Positions 7,428-15,604 of a DNA stretch of 15,685 nt are shown piece by piece. The notes below the pieces were generated by a model. The model made no database searches and was not told where the DNA came from. It was given only the letters and a program-made list of their open reading frames with translations. Source of the stretch: Candidatus Odinarchaeota archaeon (GTDB lineage: Archaea > Asgardarchaeota > Baldrarchaeia > Baldrarchaeales > DXJG01); NCBI GenBank assembly GCA_021158895.1, contig JAGGSW010000063.1:1-15685 (forward strand), in the 5' to 3' direction. Within the stretch, counting starts at the first letter, position 1. Each line of letters begins with the position of its first letter. Position numbers and translations under genes: made by a program.

Positions 7428-8613
7428 GTGTCCTACTTACTTAAAAATGTTGGTTTTAAAGGTTATGTTAGATCCGATGGAAATGTTGGTGTTAGAAATT
7501 ATGTTCTTGTTATTCCTACTGTTGTCTGCAGTTCTTATGCTGCCAAGGAAATTTCTAATGCTGTAAACGGGTCTACCTATATTCTTCATCAGCATGGTTG
7601 TGCTCAAAGCTGGAGCGGATCTTGAGCAAACTTTTAGAATTCTTTCTGGTTTCGGCAAAAACCCTAATGTTGCAAGTGTTCTTCTTGTTGCTTTAGGTTG
7701 TGAAGCTATTTCATGTGAAAAGCTTGCCGATGAGATTTCTAAGTCAGGTAAGCCTGTTGAAACCTAACTATTCAAGAAGAAAACGGACTCAAAGAAACCG
7801 TAGAGAAGGGAGTAAATATTGTTAGAAAATTTGTTGAAGAAGCTTCTCACCTTAGAAGAGAGGAAGTTGATTTAAGTGGCTTGGTTGTTGCTGTTGAATG
7901 CGGTGGTTCCGATTGGACTTCTGGTATAGCTTCAAACCCAGCTGTTGGCTATGCAGCAGACCTCATAATTGATAATGGTGGTCGTGTTGTTTTTTCTGAA
8001 ACAACGGAAATTATTGGTGGAGAACATATTTTAGCTAAACGATGTATCAACGATAAGGTTAAAGAGAAACTGTTTAAGGCTGTTTCCAGAGTCATCGAAA
8101 GAGCTAAACGAGAGGGTATTGATTTAATTGGTACTAATCCTTCCCCGGGGAACATCAAGGGCGGTCTTTCCACTATTGAAGAAAAGTCTCTTGGTGCTAT
8201 TCTTAAATCTGGATCAAAACCAATTATCGATATCTTAGAATATGGTGAAGAGATTCCTAAAGAGAAGGGTTGCTATTTTATGGATACTCCTGGACAAGAT
8301 GTGAAGTCTATTTGTGGTATGGTTTCTGGCGGAGCCCAGCTTGTCATTTTTACTACTCGTCGAGGTACACCGACTGGAAATCCTATCGCCCCAGTAATTA
8401 AAGTCACAAGCAACCCTGACACCTTTAAGAAAATGCCAGATATTATCGATATATATATATGTAGGAATCATAGAGAAGAAAGAAACCGTGGAAGAAGCTG
8501 GGAAAAGAATTTTTGAAACAACTCTCGAAGTTGCTTCCGGCCTCAGAACACGTTCAGAAATAAACAAAAACAAAGAATTTGCGATTTTTAGGACTGATTC
8601 ACATATTAGTTAA
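7428..8613 (+). pseudogene. UxaA/SuyB-type dehydratase large subunit, frameshifted
   Basis: The reading frame starts at a GTG (AGAGGG site at 7416-7421) and follows the large catalytic part of altronate dehydratase-type enzymes to a TAA at 8611-8613, but in four pieces. Piece 1 (7428 to about 7611) has GYVRSDGNVGVRNYVLVIPTV and HQHGCAQ. Piece 2 (about 7612-7767) has GADLEQTFRILSGFGKNPNV and LGCEAIS. Piece 3 (about 7764-8450) has VECGGSDWTSGIASNPAVG, GTNPSPGNIKGGLSTIEEKS, MDTPGQDVKSICGMVSGGAQ and TPTGNPIAPVIKVTSNP. Piece 4 (about 8461-8613) has VGIIEKKETVEEAGKRIFE. The breaks look like one inserted base near 7608-7611, one lost C near 7763, and an expanded AT repeat at 8449-8460. Conserved motifs are otherwise well kept, so inactivation is recent. 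Sequencing error is possible but would have to strike this gene three times. Confidence 0.85.
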
Positions 8614-8634
8614 CTATAAATTTTATGCATCATT

Positions 8635-8994
8635 TCATATTTTTTCTCGCATTTCTAGGATAAAATTCAGAAACCTCTTAGCGTTTTCTCTAGGAGAAGA
8701 TTTTAAATCCGTTATATTATCTTCAATAACATGATCCTCGGATTTAAAATGGATATGTCTTGGAAATGATTTTAGGCTTCGATGATGTGGTGCTGTGTCT
8801 ATTCTTATTATTCTACTACCTTTCTGCCAATGCAAAGAATATTCTCTTACTGTTGGATATCTTATTTCAATAAAACTACCATCATCTAGTAGAATGCGCA
8901 ATTTCCTCCTTATTATGACTGGATCACTAATAATGACATGACCGAACTCTTTCTTTATAAGTTCTTTAATTTCTTTGAGGATTTTAATGCTCAA
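8635..8994 (-). CDS. TumE-like toxin (DUF6516 family)
   Basis: A 119-residue protein with the DUF6516/TumE family pattern: LLDDGSFIEIRYP, EYSLHWQKGSRIIRIDTAPHHRSLKSFP (about residues 51-78) and HIHF. The His-rich RIDTAPHH...FPRHIHF core is the family hallmark and probably the catalytic site. Family members are described as toxins of type II TA pairs. The TTG start overlaps the stop of the upstream partner (TTGA) and has GAGG seven bases before it, so the pair is coupled. It converges with the broken dehydratase gene, whose stop is 21 bases away. The family match is strong; toxicity of this copy is inferred. Confidence 0.8.
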   Translation of the reverse strand: MSIKILKEIKELIKKEFGHVIISDPVIIRRKLRILLDDGSFIEIRYPTVREYSLHWQKGSRIIRIDTAPHHRSLKSFPRHIHFKSEDHVIEDNITDLKSSPRENAKRFLNFILEMREKI

Positions 8995-9248
8995 ATCAAT
9001 TCCTCAAACTGTTTTTTTAACGATTCTCTAAGCAATTTCAAGTCTTCTTCTAAGCTTTTAGCTTCAAGGTAGTCTTCGTAGGTTGGATGTTCAGGCAATT
9101 CTCCTCTTTCAATTTTTTTTAGGATCTCTAATGACGATTTAACATTGTAGCTAGATAAAATTTCATCAAGCATTTCCCTTAGCCTAAAATATTCACTTAA
9201 ATCTCTCAAAATGTAAATCTCTCTTAGCTTTATGTCACTAGTATCCAT
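8991..9248 (-). CDS. small antitoxin-like partner of the TumE-like toxin
   Basis: An 85-residue, highly charged, helical protein (MDTSDIKLREIYILRDLSE...) encoded directly upstream of the TumE-like gene and overlapping it by four bases. The centre IERGELPEHPTYEDYLEA (about 50-67) and the following acidic/basic coiled helix look like a typical small binding partner. I chose the ATG at 9248 because GGGTG lies six bases upstream; a reading to 9323 adds a cysteine-containing hydrophobic tail with no ribosome-binding site. I see no obvious DNA-binding motif. The antitoxin role is inferred from position and size. Confidence 0.68.
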   Translation of the reverse strand: MDTSDIKLREIYILRDLSEYFRLREMLDEILSSYNVKSSLEILKKIERGELPEHPTYEDYLEAKSLEEDLKLLRESLKKQFEELI

Positions 9249-9452
9249 CTTCAACACCCTTATAGGACTGAATGATAAATACATTAACAAGCATTTTCGC
9301 AATAAATTGATTTCACAGCACATTCAAACTTAGCGACATCAAATAAAATAAGCCGAACGTACATTTAAGTATATAACATTCTAACCTTAACCTGCAAATG
9401 AAGTTTCCTCGTTTCAATATTAAACTTATAAACTAGCTATCACTGAGATCTC

Positions 9453-10121
9453 TCAAATGGCAAGAAATTTTTGTTTTATTTTTTCCACTAGGTGCAGTTT
9501 CTGTAGCATATTAAATGTTTTTGTATGTTTTCCAATCTTAATGAATTCTACTAAGTCCTCAGGTTTGTCTATGTCGAGAGCTATTCTAGGGTTTCTATAA
9601 ACTCTAAAGTGTATGTTGTTTGTTAGTGCTGTTTTTCGATGTTTCTCAAAGCTTCTAACTCCGTACCTGGTTGGAATTATGTTTGGGGGCCGTCTAAATA
9701 AGAGGTTTGTGCCAAAGCCGTCTTTTGAAGGTGAAATTACTACCACTTTTTTTGAATTTTCGCCCATGGAGATTGCTTCATCTATGTCTTCAGGTTTAAT
9801 TAATGGGATGTCGATGGGGACTATTGTAACATTTTTTGCGCCCATTTTCATGCAGCAATTCGTTGCTATCGTTAATGATTCATTTAGTTCTTTGCCACTA
9901 TCGTGTAACGTCTTTATTCCGAGGTCTTTGGCCTTTGTAAGAACCTCGTTATCGCTAGTGATTACAATTATGTGATCCAGACTCTTTGAATGGATTAAAG
10001 CGTTCACAACATCTTCAAACATGGTTAAGCATAGTAAATATCTTTCTTGTTCTTCTAGCAGTGGTGAAAGTCTGTGCTTTGCTTTACTCAAATTCTTCAC
10101 AGGGATAAGTGCAAATGACAA
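9453..10121 (-). CDS. cofC: 2-phospho-L-lactate (or PEP) guanylyltransferase
   Basis: A 222-residue CofC-family nucleotidyltransferase of coenzyme F420 biosynthesis. It joins a GMP group to a three-carbon phosphate (2-phospho-L-lactate, phosphoenolpyruvate or 3-phosphoglycerate, depending on lineage) to make the activated substrate of CofD. Family motifs are LIPVKNLSKAKHRLSPLL (5-22, nucleotide-binding), IVPIDIPLI (100-108, metal/nucleotide), PSKDGFGTNLLFRRPP (131-146) and IALDIDKPEDL (180-190). The last 30 or so residues (from about 193) are a basic tail beyond the core. It starts at TTG, with GTGAT and GGAG elements just upstream. It is not next to cofD (4 kb away on the same strand). The substrate choice cannot be read by eye. 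Confidence 0.88.
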   Translation of the reverse strand: MSFALIPVKNLSKAKHRLSPLLEEQERYLLCLTMFEDVVNALIHSKSLDHIIVITSDNEVLTKAKDLGIKTLHDSGKELNESLTIATNCCMKMGAKNVTIVPIDIPLIKPEDIDEAISMGENSKKVVVISPSKDGFGTNLLFRRPPNIIPTRYGVRSFEKHRKTALTNNIHFRVYRNPRIALDIDKPEDLVEFIKIGKHTKTFNMLQKLHLVEKIKQKFLAI

Positions 10122-10233
10122 GCTATCACAGCTCCATTGTAATGATATGCTATTTTAAGGCCAAGCTACCAACTGTTAATCTCTGTGAACATAATATGTT
10201 TTCACTAACTTGATTTAGATTAAAGTTTAATTG

Positions 10234-11490
10234 TTAAATCCAGCCAAGTGATTTCATGGCGCCAACTATTCGATTTATCGAAGTAATATATGCTCCAGTT
10301 CTCATATCAACATTATACTTATTTGAAACTTCATAAACATCGTTAAAGGCATTTACCATTATTGTTTTCAATTTGTCGTCAACTTCTTTTTCAGACCAGT
10401 AATAACCCATCCGATTTTGAACCCATTCAAAATAGCTAACCACTACGCCGCCTGCATTGGCTAAAATATCTGGAACAATGAAAACACCTTTTTCACTAAG
10501 TATTTTATCGGCTTCAGGAGTTGTCGGACCATTTGCTCCCTCTATTATCATTTTTGCCTTAACATTGCCAGCGTTTTTCTCTGTAATTTGCCCTTCAAGT
10601 GCGGCTGGAATTAGAATGTCGCAATCAACAGTTAACGGATCCTCCCTCGATATTATTTCGGCCTCAGAATATTTTGTAACACTTCCCTCTTTCCTTTTTA
10701 CTTCCATTACTTTATAGATGTTAAGTCCATCAGGATTGTAAATTCCACCTTTAGAGTTGCTAACAGCAACTATTTTACTACCGAGCTCGTAAAAGAACTT
10801 TGCAGCATTAAACGCCACATTACCAAAACCCTGAATGGAAACTCTTGCATCTTTAAGACTTACATTCAATTTACTCGCAGCTTCTAAGCCGATGAAGAAA
10901 ACACCTCTTCCAGTAGCTTCTCCTCTACCTCCTGAGCCACCAATACTTAACGGTTTACCAGTAACTACACCAGGTACAACTTTGCCTACCACTTTATTAT
11001 ACTCGTCTAAAAACCAAGCCATAACTTGAGCATCAGTATTTACATCGGGAGCAGGAATATCTATATCCGGACCAATAAAAGGTGCAAGAGCCTTTGCATA
11101 TTCACGTGTCAAAACCTCAAGTTCCCTTCTCGACATCTCTTTGGGATTACATTTAACTCCTCCTTTCGAACCGCCATAGGGAATATTCACAACGGCTGTT
11201 TTCAACATCATTAATGCTGCAAGAGCTTTAACTTCATCGAGATTCACATCTGGATGATAACGAAAACCCCCCTTCATAGGGCCTCTAGCGTCGTTAAATT
11301 GCACACGATAAGCTGTAAACACCCTTGTTTTACCGTTATCCATTCTTACTGGAATAGAGACAATAATCGTTCTTTTCGGCTTACTGAGAATTTCAACTAC
11401 TTCTGGAGCTAAATCTATAATCTCCGCTACATGTCTTAGTTTTCCTAGATATTGATCGAAAAAGGATTGCTGAATTTGAAACTCGCCCAT
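10234..11490 (-). CDS. gdhA: glutamate dehydrogenase
   Basis: A 418-residue hexameric-type glutamate dehydrogenase interconverting glutamate and 2-oxoglutarate plus ammonia with NAD(P). The glutamate-binding GPMKGGFRYHP and the catalytic lysine motif NIPYGGSKGGVKCNP (K109) are present, followed by PAPDVNTD, GSGGRGEATGRG and the Rossmann motif GFGNVA (221-226). ILANAGGVVVSYFEW near the C-terminus is also typical. Length is standard for archaeal enzymes. The ATG at 11490 is preferred because GTGGAG lies six bases upstream; a GTG at 11502 is in frame but would use that site as coding sequence. It stands alone, with cofC 112 bases downstream on the same strand. Confidence 0.95.
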   Translation of the reverse strand: MGEFQIQQSFFDQYLGKLRHVAEIIDLAPEVVEILSKPKRTIIVSIPVRMDNGKTRVFTAYRVQFNDARGPMKGGFRYHPDVNLDEVKALAALMMLKTAVVNIPYGGSKGGVKCNPKEMSRRELEVLTREYAKALAPFIGPDIDIPAPDVNTDAQVMAWFLDEYNKVVGKVVPGVVTGKPLSIGGSGGRGEATGRGVFFIGLEAASKLNVSLKDARVSIQGFGNVAFNAAKFFYELGSKIVAVSNSKGGIYNPDGLNIYKVMEVKRKEGSVTKYSEAEIISREDPLTVDCDILIPAALEGQITEKNAGNVKAKMIIEGANGPTTPEADKILSEKGVFIVPDILANAGGVVVSYFEWVQNRMGYYWSEKEVDDKLKTIMVNAFNDVYEVSNKYNVDMRTGAYITSINRIVGAMKSLGWI

Positions 11491-11794
11491 TTTTAACTCC
11501 ACTCTTTTAAACCTTTCGTTTAATGAAATGTACTTTAACTTAAATATGTATTCTCCTTTGTATTAAAGTTCTTTTCTGCAAATTATAAAGAAATACGGTT
11601 TCGATCTCGATGAGATTTGACCACCGAACAGGAAGTACCAGTGCTGAACTTCTCTAAGGTTTAAACTGGATTTTGCTTTTCGAAGCGTATAAGCAGTGTT
11701 CTAAAAGTAGTACAGATCGTTCAAATCGTTAGAAATATCTTAAACTAATTACTATATTACAATTCAGAAATTAACCGTAAACAGGGTAAAAATT
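11491..11794. other. intergenic region with the gdhA promoter candidate
   Basis: These 304 bases separate two divergently oriented genes. On the minus strand, ACATATTTAAGT (11538-11549) is a plausible TATA box for gdhA, placed about 50 bases before the chosen ATG; GGAGAAT just upstream of it could act as a BRE-like element. I see no open frame, tRNA or repeat in the remainder. Confidence 0.4.
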
Positions 11795-12701
11795 GTGAAG
11801 CTACCTTCTAAACTTCTAAAGATACTAGTTTCTTCAACTATTGTTACGTTGTTAGCTGGTGGAACACTGTCCTTAATTATTAAAATGCAGTTGACCACCT
11901 AGTCTTATAATTCTGCTTGCCTTACGATAAATGAGGTAGGGGTTTTATACATGGGTTATGATTCACATGAAGCATTACTTCCCGGAGAAAGTCCAGAACC
12001 AGTATTAGTGAGAAAACCTTACATATATTTTCATGCTGCAAACACTCCAGTTGTCTTAAATATCAGTATAACCTTCCCTAAAGGACAACCGCTTACAACA
12101 ATACCTGAAGCAAAGAAAAACGGAAGCTTAATCACTTGGGAAAAAGTAAAGGTTACACCCCAAGACAATGATATTGAATATCAGGGAGAAAAGTTTCCAT
12201 ATCTTTTCTACGAAGGTAAAACTAACTACTGTAACCCGCTAAAAGTGGAAATTATAGTTGATGATCAAACTGTCACATTTAAGGTTAAAAATCTCGCCGA
12301 TATAACCATTAAACATATTTTCCTTATATGTAAACCCACAAACTACCTATCATCGGGATTTGCTTACACATGGCTTAAAGAACTTGAACCAAACAGACAG
12401 AAAAAATAACAGTTGCAATAACAAACATCAGCAATGTAGATATCGCTGAAATTTCGGAAAAAGTTCGTAAAAAACATGGTAGAAGAAGGAATCCGGGAAG
12501 AAGAGGCTAAAAAGTAGTAGAAGAATGGATTAATTACTGGTTATACCCTACAAATACTTTCTTCATACACACAATCTATAGATACCAAGAGAATTATTAG
12601 ATGAACTTATTCCAATGCTGGTGGAGATTCCAACAGATATTAATCTTAAAATTCACCGATATATATGGGCACTCATACAAACAATCAGAATAGACTTCTA
12701 A
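11795..12701 (+). pseudogene. decaying membrane-anchored or secreted protein, unknown family
   Basis: A GTG start gives a basic N-terminus and one hydrophobic segment (LLKILVSSTIVTLLAGGTLSL), like a signal peptide or anchor, and then hits a TAG at 11900-11902. The same frame continues without another stop to 12409, through an extracytoplasmic-looking beta-rich region (PYIYFHAANTPVVLNISITF, LKVEIIVDDQTVTFKVKNL). Past the TAA at 12407, coding-like sequence resumes in other frames: KITVAITNISNVDIAEISEKVR (from about 12391), VEEGIREEEAKK (from 12476), VVEEWINYWLYPTNTFFIHTIYRYQ (from 12514), and RELLDELIPMLVEIPTDINLK to a TAA at 12699-12701. At least four frameshifts plus the TAG show it is broken. 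An alternative is that 11951-12409 is still translated alone (GGTAGGGG lies upstream of its ATG). I recognise no family. Confidence 0.65.
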
Positions 12702-12728
12702 CATTTCGATAATTAAATATTTCACCTC

Positions 12729-13961
12729 TTATTTGGTTTCTCGAATTTTTAAAAGAATTATTGAAATTGCAAGCAACAATGTTATCGTCGCAATTAAATA
12801 CGGGGCATTCGGTCCGATAAGAGAATATATTAGGCCTGTAGCCAACGTGACAACACTAGACACCACGTTGATTATTAAACCCTCTATGGAATTTACTCGA
12901 CCCCTTAATTCTAAGGGGACCAGATCAGTAATTATGGTGGTGATCGCAGTAAAATAAACAAAATTACCAATCGACATCAAACTTACAGCAATTAAAGCCA
13001 AGATAAACGGTTTAAAGACCATGTAGGGTGCAGCAAATAGTAGAAAACAACTGAACAAAGAAAAAAGCGTAGAAATCACCAAAATAGGTTTACGACCAAT
13101 CTTATCTATTAAAAAACCGAAAGGCACAAGGAAAAGGAGAGCGAGAAAATGGCTAAAGCTAGAAATATAACCCCAGCCGATTTCACTTACCCCGAGAAAA
13201 ACAACAGAGTAAATGGAGGTTAAAAAAGTCATAGATAATGCTATGTTTGCTGTAACATCTACCAAGACAACATATAACAATTTTTCTTTCACAAAGTGCA
13301 GCGCAACTCTATAGGCTTCCCCAAATTTTAAGATTTTATCATCCAAAGTTTCATGTTTCAGCAGTGTCTCTTTCAAGAAAACTCCTCTTATTGTAGCTGC
13401 TGTTACCCCGGAAACAAAGCATAGAAAATATATGAGTCGAATTGCAGGGACAAATGTGTATCGAGAAATAAAGTAGATGGCAAAAAGTGGTGAAAACGAG
13501 GAGATAATATCAGGTAAAAAGTGATACAGAGAGAATAATTTACCACGTAACTCTTTTGGTGTAGAATCTGCCTCAATGCTCCACAAAGCAGGCTGATATA
13601 GTAATGCAACATTGGATAGAAAAGCAGCTATAACAAGCCATGTCCAATCTGGCGCATATGCGTAAATAAGAAAGGAAAAACTAAATAACCCAGTCATATA
13701 CACGACAATCTTCTTTCGACCATATTTATCCGCCACATAACCCCCTAAAATTCTTGAAAAACCTAAAGTTATTGTTGAAACAAAGGAAATCGCACCTAAA
13801 ATTACAGGAGTTGCTCCAAGTTCATATGCATATAGTTGAAAATAGGGGTCAGCCATTGATTGAAAAGGACCCCAAACAATCCAGCTCAAAATGAGCCCAA
13901 AAACATTCCACTTATAAATTCTCCTCAAATACTCATCATAGCGATCCTCAAATTCGCTCAT
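12729..13961 (-). CDS. MFS transporter
   Basis: A 410-residue major facilitator permease with about 12 hydrophobic segments. The MFS signature is GGYVADKYGRKK (73-84), and its second-half counterpart is GFLIDKIGRKP (282-292). A charged central loop (LKETLLKHETLDDKILKFGEAYR, about 196-218) separates the halves. Similarity to the other MFS gene in this window includes YELGAT near residue 50 and the ELRG/VRGK motif after helix 4. The start at 13961 gives an acidic 20-residue cytoplasmic N-terminus before the first helix; only a weak AAGG site precedes it. It converges with the broken gene at 11795-12701. The substrate is unknown; drug or small-metabolite export is typical of the group but cannot be shown here. 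Confidence 0.85.
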   Translation of the reverse strand: MSEFEDRYDEYLRRIYKWNVFGLILSWIVWGPFQSMADPYFQLYAYELGATPVILGAISFVSTITLGFSRILGGYVADKYGRKKIVVYMTGLFSFSFLIYAYAPDWTWLVIAAFLSNVALLYQPALWSIEADSTPKELRGKLFSLYHFLPDIISSFSPLFAIYFISRYTFVPAIRLIYFLCFVSGVTAATIRGVFLKETLLKHETLDDKILKFGEAYRVALHFVKEKLLYVVLVDVTANIALSMTFLTSIYSVVFLGVSEIGWGYISSFSHFLALLFLVPFGFLIDKIGRKPILVISTLFSLFSCFLLFAAPYMVFKPFILALIAVSLMSIGNFVYFTAITTIITDLVPLELRGRVNSIEGLIINVVSSVVTLATGLIYSLIGPNAPYLIATITLLLAISIILLKIRETK

Positions 13962-14037
13962 AGCCTTAGTTAATTTTCACTTACTTAAAAATATTTTGAA
14001 AGATCTAGCAAGGTGTATGTTACACGTTTATAAATCC

Positions 14038-14964
14038 TTAGAGACCTATACAGTTCAAGGCTTCTTTTGCGAGTTTAATTTTATTTTCTAGTGTTTTCAT
14101 TATGGTGTTTGTTACGTGTACTTTTACTCCAATCTCTTCTATTTTAGGTTTTAAGTCTCTATCAACGTTGTCAATAACGAGTGCGTCAAGGAAGTTTTTG
14201 TAGATTTTTGCTATTCCTAGGGCTGAGACCTCGATGCCTAAGCCTCGCATTAACTTGTCTGCGGGTCCCTTTATTGGGGCTCCTCCAACAATGGGGCTGA
14301 TAGCTACAATTTTTGCTTTAGTTTTCTTTAAGGCTTCTTTTACACCTTTAATAGATAGGATAGGACCTATACTTACAATGGGGTTGCTTGGACATATAAT
14401 AATTCCATCAGCATTTAATATTGCTTCAATTACTCCTGGAGCTGGTTCAGCTCTTTCTATTCCTTCAAACTTCACATCTAAAACAGGGTCTTGTGCTTTT
14501 CTTTTAACCAAATATTCTTGGAAATGCATTTCACCAACATTAGTAACAATTTTCGTTTGAACCTTGTCGTTTGTCATTGGGATAATTTTTACCTTAACTC
14601 CTAGGGCTTTTCGAATTTTTTCTGTCACTTCTGAAAGCTTCAATCCGCTTTTTAATAGCAGTGTTCTGTGAATGTGAGTTGCTAAGTCTTTGTCTCCAAG
14701 CATAAACCACGTTTCATAACCATATTTTCTAAGCATGTCTAAGCAATTGAAGGTGTCTCCACGCATCCCCCAACCCTTTTCTTCATCAACAATTCCGGCG
14801 AGAGTGTAGGTCACTATGTCAACGTCAGGAGAAATATGTAAACCGTAAAATTCTATGTCATCTCCCGTATTAACTATTGTAACAATTTCTTCAGGTGGGA
14901 CAACATGAACTAGTCCTTGTAGAAATCTTGCAGCACCTACTCCTCCAGCTAGCGTGGTTATCAT
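14038..14964 (-). CDS. cofD: 2-phospho-L-lactate transferase (F420-0 or dehydro-F420-0 synthase)
   Basis: A 308-residue CofD/FbiA-family enzyme that transfers the three-carbon phosphate from its GDP-activated form onto Fo. Visible motifs are TLAGGVGAARFLQGL (4-18, nucleotide-binding), VNTGDDIEFYGLHISPDVD (31-49), GWGMRGDTF (64-72), CPSNPIVSIGPIL (191-203) and SPIVGGAPIKGPADKLM (223-239). Length is standard. The start is fixed at 14964: its ATG overlaps the stop of the upstream nitroreductase gene (TAATG), with GGAGGG six bases before. A longer reading to 14979 would run into that gene. The tight overlap implies co-translation and a shared pathway. Confidence 0.93.
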   Translation of the reverse strand: MITTLAGGVGAARFLQGLVHVVPPEEIVTIVNTGDDIEFYGLHISPDVDIVTYTLAGIVDEEKGWGMRGDTFNCLDMLRKYGYETWFMLGDKDLATHIHRTLLLKSGLKLSEVTEKIRKALGVKVKIIPMTNDKVQTKIVTNVGEMHFQEYLVKRKAQDPVLDVKFEGIERAEPAPGVIEAILNADGIIICPSNPIVSIGPILSIKGVKEALKKTKAKIVAISPIVGGAPIKGPADKLMRGLGIEVSALGIAKIYKNFLDALVIDNVDRDLKPKIEEIGVKVHVTNTIMKTLENKIKLAKEALNCIGL

Positions 14965-15581
14965 TACCAACCCTCCCAATGCAAAACTTCTTCAATAGGT
15001 TTTCTTGGTGGAGGTGAAGGCTTCTCGTCTGGGTAGCCCACCTCTATTAATGCTTGAGGTTCTACATCCTCTGGGATATTTAAAACCTTCCTAACTATGT
15101 CCTTTGCGAAGAGAGGGGCACATCTCCAACATGTACCTAAACCCTCAATATGTGCAGCTAACAGCAGGTTTTGAATCGCTGCTGCAACGCTTTGAACAGC
15201 CATTACATACTCCGCTTTTTGTCTCTTCTCATCGGGGTATTTATCCATGTCACGCATAGTTAAACAAGCAATTATTAAAACTGGTGCACTAACCATTCTT
15301 TTAATGGAAGTTTTAACTCTCTCTTCAATTTCTTCTTTTGAAAAACCGTTAGCCAAAAGATCCTCCTTAAATTTTTCACCCATACTTACTGCAAGCTTCT
15401 CCTTTACCTTCCTATCTCTTATTATTATGAAGTGCCATGGTTGAGCATTATGAGCCGATGGAGCCCATATAGCTGCTCTGATTAGATTAAGCAAGGTTTC
15501 CTTAGGAATTTTATCTTCCTTAAATTTCCTTATTGTCCTTCGAGTTTCAATTACCTTGTAAAAGTCTGTATTATTTCTCAA
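14964..15581 (-). CDS. FbiB C-terminal-like nitroreductase, possible dehydro-F420-0 reductase
   Basis: A 205-residue FMN-type nitroreductase. RRTIRKF (14-20) and APSAHNAQPWHF (40-51) are flavin-binding motifs; GLGTCWRCAP (147-156) and IEVGYPDEKPSPPPRKP (179-195) are in the C-terminal part. The middle follows the mycobacterial FbiB C-terminal domain closely as I recall it: YPDEKRQKAEYVMAV, AAIQNLLLAAHIEGLGTCW and KVLNIPEDVEPQALIEVGYP each have clear counterparts there. FbiB-C reduces dehydro-F420-0 to F420-0 when the pathway uses phosphoenolpyruvate. Here it is a separate protein, not fused to an F420 ligase (CofE). It starts with TTG behind GGAGAGAG, and its stop overlaps the cofD start, which supports a role in F420 assembly. 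A general nitroreductase acting on other substrates is possible. Confidence 0.8.
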   Translation of the reverse strand: MRNNTDFYKVIETRRTIRKFKEDKIPKETLLNLIRAAIWAPSAHNAQPWHFIIIRDRKVKEKLAVSMGEKFKEDLLANGFSKEEIEERVKTSIKRMVSAPVLIIACLTMRDMDKYPDEKRQKAEYVMAVQSVAAAIQNLLLAAHIEGLGTCWRCAPLFAKDIVRKVLNIPEDVEPQALIEVGYPDEKPSPPPRKPIEEVLHWEGW

Positions 15582-15604
15582 ATTTTCTCTCTCCTATTTA
15601 ATTT

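Noticed and set aside
9613..9975. Open frame on the plus strand inside cofC
   Set aside because: Antisense to a gene with clear CofC motifs; no independent support.
11607..11647. Possible C/D box small RNA (TCGATGA ... CTGA)
   Set aside because: The C box is imperfect, the internal C'/D' boxes are missing and the spacing is short, so chance is likely.
11900..11902. In-frame TAG read as pyrrolysine or another recoding event in the 11795-12701 gene
   Set aside because: The intact small dehydratase subunit at 6040-6318 ends normally at TAG, and the 11795-12701 gene also carries several frameshifts, so a mutation in a dying gene is the simpler reading.
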